Shown here: positions 58,664-64,000 of the stretch, one piece after another
Layout: every line of letters starts with the position of its first letter
Numbering within the stretch: position 1 is the first letter of the stretch
Origin: Klebsiella grimontii
GTDB lineage: Bacteria > Pseudomonadota > Gammaproteobacteria > Enterobacterales > Enterobacteriaceae
Direction of reading: 5' to 3'
Length of the DNA: 64,000 nucleotides
Assembly (NCBI RefSeq): GCF_900200035.1
Contig: NZ_FZTC01000019.1
Coordinates: forward strand, 744,001-808,000
Program-made: the position numbers and the translations under genes
Notes under the pieces: generated by a model
Databases searched by the model: none
What the model saw: only the letters and a program-made list of their open reading frames with translations
Told to the model about the DNA's origin: nothing

Positions 58664-60592
58664 TTATTCCTCCAGTTGTTTTAGACTGCGGCTGCGAATC
58701 TCTTGTTGCAGCTTCTCGATAACTTCATTTACGTCCAGGCTGCCCAAGTCTTTGCCACGACGGGTACGCACGGCAACTTTGCCAGCTTCTACCTCTTTGT
58801 CGCCACAGACCAACATGTAAGGGACACGACGTAAAGTGTGCTCGCGGATTTTAAAGCCTATCTTCTCATTTCTCAAGTCTGCTTTTACGCGAATGCCCGC
58901 ATTTTGTAGTTTACGCGTCAATTCGTTAACGTATTCAGCCTGAGAATCAGTAATATTCATGATCACAACCTGCACTGGCGCAAGCCAGCTTGGGAAGAAG
59001 CCGGCAAACTCTTCGGTCAGGATGCCAATAAAGCGCTCCAGCGAACCAAGAATCGCACGGTGAATCATTACCGGTACCTGTCGTTCGTTATTTTCGCCAA
59101 CATAGGAGGCGCTTAAACGCTGCGGCAGGGAGAAGTCCAGCTGTACAGTACCGCACTGCCATGCACGATCGAGGCAGTCATACAGGGTAAATTCAATTTT
59201 CGGACCATAGAAGGCGCCTTCACCCAGTTGATATTCAAACGGGATATTGTTCTCTTCCAGCGCCACCGCCAGATCCGCTTCAGCACGATCCCATGTCTCA
59301 TCACTACCGATGCGTTTTTCCGGGCGAGTTGACAGCTTGACGACGATTTTCTCGAAGCCGAAGGTGCTGTACATATCGTAGACCATACGAATACAGGCGT
59401 TAACTTCATCACGAACCTGATCTTCAGTACAGAAAATATGGGCATCGTCCTGAGTAAACCCGCGTACGCGCATCAGGCCATGCAGCGCGCCTGACGGCTC
59501 ATTGCGATGGCAGCTACCGAATTCAGCCATACGTAATGGCAGATCGCGGTAGGATTTCAGGCCCTGGTTGAAGATCTGCACGTGACCCGGGCAGTTCATC
59601 GGCTTGATGCAGTATTCACGGTTCTCGGAAGAAGTGGTAAACATCGCATCTTTATAGTTGTCCCAGTGGCCGGTTTTTTCCCACAGCACACGGTCCATCA
59701 TAAACGGGCCTTTAACTTCCTGATACTGGTACTCTTTCAGCTTAGAACGCACAAAAGTTTCCAGTTCGCGGAAGATAGTCCATCCGTCATTATGCCAGAA
59801 CACCATACCCGGCGCCTCTTCCTGCATATGATACAGGTCGAGCTGCTTACCGATTTTACGGTGATCGCGCTTAGCGGCTTCTTCCAGGCGCTGCAGATAG
59901 GCATTCAGCGCTTTCTTATCTGCCCAGGCGGTACCGTAGATGCGCTGCAGCATTTTATTGTTGCTATCGCCGCGCCAGTAGGCGCCAGCGGTCTTCATCA
60001 GTTTGAAGTGATGGCAGAAACGCATATTCGGCACATGCGGCCCACGGCACATGTCGACATATTCTTCGTGATGATACAAGCCAGGCTTGTCATCATGAGC
60101 AATGTTTTCATCAAGAATAGAGACTTTATAGCTCTCGCCACGCTTCACAAAGGTTTCACGCGCTTCGTGCCAGCTGACTTTCTTCTTAATAACGTCGTAG
60201 TTTTTCTCGGCGAGCTCATGCATACGTTTTTCGAGCGCGTCGATATCTTCCTGGGTCAGGGTATGGTCCAGATCGACATCGTAGTAGAAACCATTGTCGA
60301 CAACCGGGCCGATCGCCATTTTGGTATTTGGCCACAGCTGTTTAATCGCATGCCCCAAAAGGTGCGCACAGGAGTGACGAATAATCTCAAGACCATCTTC
60401 ATCTTTCGCGGTGATGATAGAGAGCGTTGCGTCGTTTTCAATTAAGTCACAGGCGTCAACCAGCTCGCCGTTGACACGACCAGCGATAGTGGCTTTCGCC
60501 AGACCGGGGCCAATATCCAGAGCGACGTCCATCGGGCTCACAGCGTGATCAAAATGGCGTTGGCTGCCATCAGGAAGCGTAATTACAGGCAT
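58664..60592 (-). CDS. thrS: Threonine-tRNA ligase
   Basis: A 642-residue class II synthetase, same length as E. coli ThrS. It has an N-terminal TGS domain, an editing domain with [16 protein letters not shown] (about 73-88), a catalytic core with zinc-binding NCPGHVQIF and a C-terminal anticodon domain. The editing domain removes serine from tRNA(Thr). AAGGA precedes the ATG. ThrS represses its own translation by binding its leader (see 60614-60634). Confidence 0.97.
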   Translation of the reverse strand: MPVITLPDGSQRHFDHAVSPMDVALDIGPGLAKATIAGRVNGELVDACDLIENDATLSIITAKDEDGLEIIRHSCAHLLGHAIKQLWPNTKMAIGPVVDNGFYYDVDLDHTLTQEDIDALEKRMHELAEKNYDVIKKKVSWHEARETFVKRGESYKVSILDENIAHDDKPGLYHHEEYVDMCRGPHVPNMRFCHHFKLMKTAGAYWRGDSNNKMLQRIYGTAWADKKALNAYLQRLEEAAKRDHRKIGKQLDLYHMQEEAPGMVFWHNDGWTIFRELETFVRSKLKEYQYQEVKGPFMMDRVLWEKTGHWDNYKDAMFTTSSENREYCIKPMNCPGHVQIFNQGLKSYRDLPLRMAEFGSCHRNEPSGALHGLMRVRGFTQDDAHIFCTEDQVRDEVNACIRMVYDMYSTFGFEKIVVKLSTRPEKRIGSDETWDRAEADLAVALEENNIPFEYQLGEGAFYGPKIEFTLYDCLDRAWQCGTVQLDFSLPQRLSASYVGENNERQVPVMIHRAILGSLERFIGILTEEFAGFFPSWLAPVQVVIMNITDSQAEYVNELTRKLQNAGIRVKADLRNEKIGFKIREHTLRRVPYMLVCGDKEVEAGKVAVRTRRGKDLGSLDVNEVIEKLQQEIRSRSLKQLEE

Positions 60593-60613
60593 TTCATGTC
60601 CTTATTTGCAGTG

Positions 60614-60634
60614 GTGCCCCGCACGAAAGAGCAC
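60614..60634 (-). promoter_or_regulatory. Anticodon-like hairpin of the thrS translational operator
   Basis: On the minus strand GTGCTC and GGGCAC form a stem around the 9-base loop TTTCGTGCG, which presents CGT like the tRNA(Thr) anticodon. It lies about 22-42 bases before the thrS ATG. ThrS binds such a mimic in E. coli and blocks ribosome entry. Confidence 0.65.
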
Positions 60635-60764
60635 ATACAAAACAATATAATCATAATTATCAACACGTTCAGGCCCAGTTCCCGCTTCACTCTGCGAAAA
60701 TATGTGCACGCTCGTTCACCGACACGTCCCCACCTGCAGCCGCCTGTTGATAACACCGAGGGTT

Positions 60765-60793
60765 AGTTTACACATCATTAGTCCGTGATAAAA
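60765..60793 (-). promoter_or_regulatory. Possible thrS promoter
   Basis: TAAACT (60770-60765) is a plausible -10 box, with TTTTAT (60793-60788) 17 bp upstream. The start would lie near 60758 and give a leader of about 165 nt, similar to the 162 nt known for E. coli thrS. The -35 is poor. The rest of the 449-bp gap up to 61041 shows no gene. Confidence 0.4.
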
Positions 60794-61041
60794 GTCACAT
60801 AAGACTAAATGGTTATTGTTGATGGAAAAAAAAGGGGGCGGCGTAACAAACGCTGCATAATTGCTTCAGCGATAGATCGGAAGAAACGACGACAGCGCGA
60901 TATGACGCATATAGAATATTTATGATTTCACATAAATTATGACGATTTAACACCAAACGCGGAAAGCGAAACCGGTACAGCATTACCCGGTTTACTGCTT
61001 GACGAAATAATAAAAGAGAAGTTATGAATGGTGTTTAAATA

Positions 61042-61275
61042 TCAGGACCATTCGCCAGCGACAAGTTTATGAACATCAAACGCGTCGTTCATTGACTGTC
61101 CGGTTGATTGTGAGCCCGGAGCAATGTTGGAGCCCGCTTCGACATCGGTCGCTTTGGCAATGCCCACTGGCGTACGATCGTGATTACCCGGCTGCGGTGC
61201 GGGAGCGGCGGCAAATGCGCCAAAAGACAGCGTGCACAGCATCACGGCCGCGAGTGCGATTTTGCTATTTCTCAT
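61042..61275 (-). CDS. Small exported protein of unknown function
   Basis: A 77-residue protein with a clear Sec signal peptide (MRNSKIALAAVMLCTLSFGA, cleavage about after AFA) and a short Pro/Gly-rich, mainly polar mature part containing PVGIAKATDVEAGSN. No Cys lies after the signal, so it is periplasmic or secreted rather than a lipoprotein. I do not recognise the family. The ATG at 61275 with AAGAGA nine bases upstream is preferred. Another ATG three codons earlier overlaps that site. Confidence 0.65.
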   Translation of the reverse strand: MRNSKIALAAVMLCTLSFGAFAAAPAPQPGNHDRTPVGIAKATDVEAGSNIAPGSQSTGQSMNDAFDVHKLVAGEWS

Positions 61276-61518
61276 GATAGTCATTCTCTTATTTGTTGCA
61301 GATAATAGAACGGATTCGTTATCTCCGCCTGTGTTGAACAGTATAGATCCAGATCACATTTTTGTCCGACCCAATATTTATCTTTTCGTGTCAAATTGAC
61401 TGCATATTTGTCAGCAAAATAGCAATTATGAGGAAATTATGGAGACCATTTCTTTTTATAAAAAACAAAACAAGAGACCAAAAATAATAATGCCACTTAT
61501 TGCTAAATTTAAAACAAT

Positions 61519-61540
61519 CAGGCCGGAATATCCGGCCTGA
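61519..61540 (-). terminator. Terminator of ydiY
   Basis: CAGGCCGGA and TCCGGCCTG pair around ATA. On the minus strand ATTGTTTT follows. It lies 6 bp after the ydiY stop. Confidence 0.75.
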
Positions 61541-61545
61541 AAATA

Positions 61546-62304
61546 TTACATTTTATAACCGAGCGATAGCGTGGTGCGGCGATCGGTATGTTCCGGCGCC
61601 GATGACGGCGGTTCAGAGTTCCACGTCAGGTTATAGGCTACTTTGAGGGCAAAGTGCGCGTTAATCGCAACGTTTAACGCACTTTCAGAGTTCAGCGTCG
61701 TATCTTCAGCGCCGAATACCGAGACGCCTTGGGTAAATTTGGCGTTATCGGTCATCTGCCAGGCGTAGGTACCGGAAGCATAGCCCAACGGCTGAGTATC
61801 ATTATCACCATCGGTATACTCGTCATAGCGTACGCCAGGACCAAATTCAAAACGCAGGCTGTGTACCGGGCCGTTCATGATCTGACGACCATAACCCGCG
61901 GTGAACACATCACGCTGCTGATAACCATTGTAACGATCCGTCAGCCAGCTCGCCTGACCAAAAAGATAATTCTGGTCGGTCAGGTTATAACGGCTACGTC
62001 CGCCCACCGCGTACTTTTCCGAAGAGCGCTGATCGTTTGACGACGTATTGCTGGCATTTCCCCACAGCGACCATGCGGTGGTATCGCCATACCAGGTCAA
62101 CGTGGAGTCGGCGGTCATTGAGGAACTTTTCGTATTGCCGGACTGCGCCAGATAACCGGCGTTAACAGTACCTTCGAAAGGTTTTTTTGCAGAAGAAGGG
62201 TCATCCATGACAGTAAAAACGGAATCATCGGCCATTGCGCACGCAGACGCAAAGAGCCCTCCCGCCAGCATCACCGCTGCGGGTACTGTCTTCAAAAGCT
62301 TCAT
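61546..62304 (-). CDS. ydiY: YdiY family outer-membrane beta-barrel-like protein (DUF481)
   Basis: A 252-residue protein with signal peptide (cleaved about after AMA) and a mature part of alternating beta strands typical of DUF481 (GTVNAGYLAQSGNTKSSSMT, repeated aromatic strands, terminal SLGYKM). The length equals E. coli YdiY, reported as acid-inducible. A terminal aromatic-hydrophobic residue pattern fits an outer-membrane barrel. The gene lies between the small exported protein and pfkB. Confidence 0.9.
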   Translation of the reverse strand: MKLLKTVPAAVMLAGGLFASACAMADDSVFTVMDDPSSAKKPFEGTVNAGYLAQSGNTKSSSMTADSTLTWYGDTTAWSLWGNASNTSSNDQRSSEKYAVGGRSRYNLTDQNYLFGQASWLTDRYNGYQQRDVFTAGYGRQIMNGPVHSLRFEFGPGVRYDEYTDGDNDTQPLGYASGTYAWQMTDNAKFTQGVSVFGAEDTTLNSESALNVAINAHFALKVAYNLTWNSEPPSSAPEHTDRRTTLSLGYKM

Positions 62305-62593
62305 TTAATTTTAAGTCCGTACAACCTATAAGGAGACCAGGAGGGTCCCGGGAGCTTTCGCGAGGATCGCTAATAGCCGGTCCTAAGAAAGGGAGTAAAT
62401 TATAAAAAAGCACGATTAACTTAGCAATCAATTACTCTTTCGTTTTTTGTATAAGACGCTTCGCAAAACAATTTTTATTTCATAAAGATAAAATGGGGTA
62501 CCGGGGCATAAGCTAGTCGTCGCTTCCCCTTACCTCCTTTAAGTGCCATGCTTAAAATCAGAGCAGCTAAATTCGTATTATGGAGGAAACCGG

Positions 62594-63526
62594 ATGACCA
62601 AAATCTATACGCTCACGTTAGCCCCCTCGCTCGACAGCGCCACGCAAACCCCGCAAATTTACCCGGAAGGCAAGCTACGCTGTAGCGCCCCCGTATTTGA
62701 ACCCGGAGGCGGCGGTATTAACGTGGCGCGAGCCATCACTTTTCTTGGCGGCAGCGCCACGGCTATCTTTCCCGTCGGCGGCGCAACGGGTGAACACCTG
62801 ACAGCGCTGCTGACGGATGAACACGTTCCCGTCGATACGGTAGAGACTCACGACTGGACGCGGCAGAATCTTCACGTTCATGTGAACGCCAGCGGCGAGC
62901 AATATCGTTTCGTGATGCCTGGCGCCGCATTAACTGCGGATGAGCTCCGCCTCATTGAGGAAAAAGTTCTCACTATCGCCCCCGGCTCGCTGCTGGTAAT
63001 TAGCGGCAGTCTGCCGCCGGGCATCAGCGTCGGAAACCTGACGCAGCTGGTGAAAAACGCGCAGCGGCATGGATTGCGCTGTATTGTTGATAGTTCCGGC
63101 GATGCTCTCGCCGCAGCGCTTGATGTCGGCAATATTGAACTGGTTAAACCGAACCAGAAAGAGCTGAGCGCGCTGGTCCAGCGGGATCTGAGCCAGCCGG
63201 ATGATGTGCGGCTCGCCGCGCAAGAGTTAATTCGTTCCGGCAAAGTCCAGCGCGTCGTCGTCTCCCTGGGAGCACAGGGAGCGCTTGGTGTTGACGCCGA
63301 TGGTAGCGTTCAGGTCGTACCGCCGCCGATGAAAAGCCAGAGTACCGTCGGCGCCGGTGACAGCATGGTTGGCGCGATGACCTTAAGGCTGGCGGAAAAT
63401 GCCTCGCTTGAAGATATGGTTCGCTTTGGCGTCGCGGCGGGTAGCGCGGCCACCATCAATCAGGGCACCCGCCTTTGCTCGCAGGAAAATACGCAAAAAA
63501 TCTACGATTATCTGCGCGGTTTATAA
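62594..63526 (+). CDS. pfkB: 6-phosphofructokinase II
   Basis: A 310-residue ribokinase-family enzyme that phosphorylates fructose 6-phosphate, the minor PFK isozyme of enterobacteria. It has the N-terminal GGGGINVARA substrate motif (about 38-47) and the C-terminal GAGDSMVGA catalytic motif with Asp256. GGAGG precedes the ATG at 62594. The ORF start 17 codons earlier lacks a ribosome site. A CTCCCTC/GAGGGAG hairpin (63536-63559) follows without a T-run. Confidence 0.95.
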   Translation: MTKIYTLTLAPSLDSATQTPQIYPEGKLRCSAPVFEPGGGGINVARAITFLGGSATAIFPVGGATGEHLTALLTDEHVPVDTVETHDWTRQNLHVHVNASGEQYRFVMPGAALTADELRLIEEKVLTIAPGSLLVISGSLPPGISVGNLTQLVKNAQRHGLRCIVDSSGDALAAALDVGNIELVKPNQKELSALVQRDLSQPDDVRLAAQELIRSGKVQRVVVSLGAQGALGVDADGSVQVVPPPMKSQSTVGAGDSMVGAMTLRLAENASLEDMVRFGVAAGSAATINQGTRLCSQENTQKIYDYLRGL

Positions 63527-63618
63527 TCTCCTTCTCTCCCTCTGGCAAAACGGAGGGAGTCGCCAAATCAGCATGATGGTCTATGCTAAAAATGCCATGG
63601 ATAACAACGGGGTGAAAA

Positions 63619-63903
63619 ATGAGTAGCGAAATTACCGCCTGGGTCGTCACGGTTCGTTTCCACGAAGAGACGTTAACGGAAATTAACGAACTCAGTAATC
63701 ATCTCACTCGCGCCGGGTTTACTCTTGTCTTAAACGATGATGAAGGGAACGTCCACGAGCTCGGCACCAATACCTTCGGCCTGCTTTCCATGCAGAATGC
63801 CGATGAAGTTAAAGCGTTAAGCGCGGGTTTGGCCGAAACCGCGCTGGGAAGAGCCGTTGACGTCACCGTGTCAACATTCAGCGAGTGGATAAAAGCTCAA
63901 TAA
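63619..63903 (+). CDS. ydiZ: YdiZ, GhoS-like small protein
   Basis: A 94-residue protein close to E. coli YdiZ as recalled, with VVTVRFHEETLTEINELSNH and the DDEGNVHELGTNTFGLL segment. It belongs to the same small family as the endoribonuclease antitoxin GhoS (ferredoxin-like fold). Whether YdiZ itself cleaves RNA is not known to me, and no toxin gene is adjacent. GGGGTG precedes the ATG. The last 97 bp of the window after it show no recognisable gene. Confidence 0.85.
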   Translation: MSSEITAWVVTVRFHEETLTEINELSNHLTRAGFTLVLNDDEGNVHELGTNTFGLLSMQNADEVKALSAGLAETALGRAVDVTVSTFSEWIKAQ

Positions 63904-64000
63904 GTGCGATTGACGCAACGGAAAACGTTCAGTTGTGCGTCAGTTCGAATTTTACGCCGGGGTTATGCGCTAACCTTATGAAATGTTGGAAGACATGGGG

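Overview
The window reads as an enterobacterial chromosome, most likely Klebsiella or a close relative such as Raoultella. From the lipoprotein gene lpp to ydiZ the gene order follows the Escherichia coli segment fumD-pykF-lpp-ldtE-suf-menI-ydiJ-ydiK-rprA-ppsA-ppsR-aroH-hemP-selO-nlpC-btu-ihfA-pheTS-rplT-rpmI-infC-thrS-ydiY-pfkB-ydiZ. Base composition is GC-rich with G/C-ending codons. The genus is inferred from synteny and protein similarity recalled from memory; no database search was made.

Left part (1-19.4 kb), accessory catabolism. Positions 1-4481 hold an organosulfur module: an SsuD-like flavin monooxygenase with the start of a partner gene, a LysR regulator, a cysteine-dioxygenase-like cupin and a four-domain rhodanese. 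Two intergenic regions of this module share a CATAT-N4-ATATG motif. After REP-like repeats, a decayed DUF1996 relic and a laccase-domain (YfiH-like) gene comes a complete mhp operon (mhpABCDFET) with divergent mhpR and its operator, for 3-(3-hydroxyphenyl)propionate breakdown. Next is a shikimate module: a shikimate dehydrogenase paralogue, an MFS transporter, a QuiC-type 3-dehydroshikimate dehydratase and a divergent TetR regulator.

Middle (19.4-37.1 kb). The core genes fumD, pykF, lpp and ldtE lead into the sufABCDSE Fe-S assembly operon with a Fur box. Between sufA and menI, where E. coli carries rydB and ydiH, lies a chaperone-usher fimbrial operon (pilin, chaperone, usher, two further subunits). 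It is divergent from two tandem paralogous regulators of the YaiV/IprA type. The 430-bp region between pilin and regulators carries three copies of a GGTCTA-N4-TAGACC-like inverted repeat spaced by close to whole helical turns. This is the most intriguing unexplained signal in the window. A yeaQ-like stress membrane protein gene and a possible very small membrane ORF complete the segment.

Right part (37.4-64 kb), conserved core with classical regulation visible in the sequence: a PurR-like box before ydiK, the sRNA RprA with an RcsB-box-like site, Cra sites at ppsA and pykF, a TrpR operator before aroH, a Fur box before hemP, the pheM leader peptide and attenuator, the AUU start of infC, and an anticodon-like hairpin in the thrS leader. 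Departures from E. coli are the lack of ydiV, and an NlpA/MetQ-type lipoprotein gene placed head-to-head with btuE so that btuC is separated from btuED. No tRNA, rRNA, CRISPR array, insertion sequence or prophage gene was recognised.
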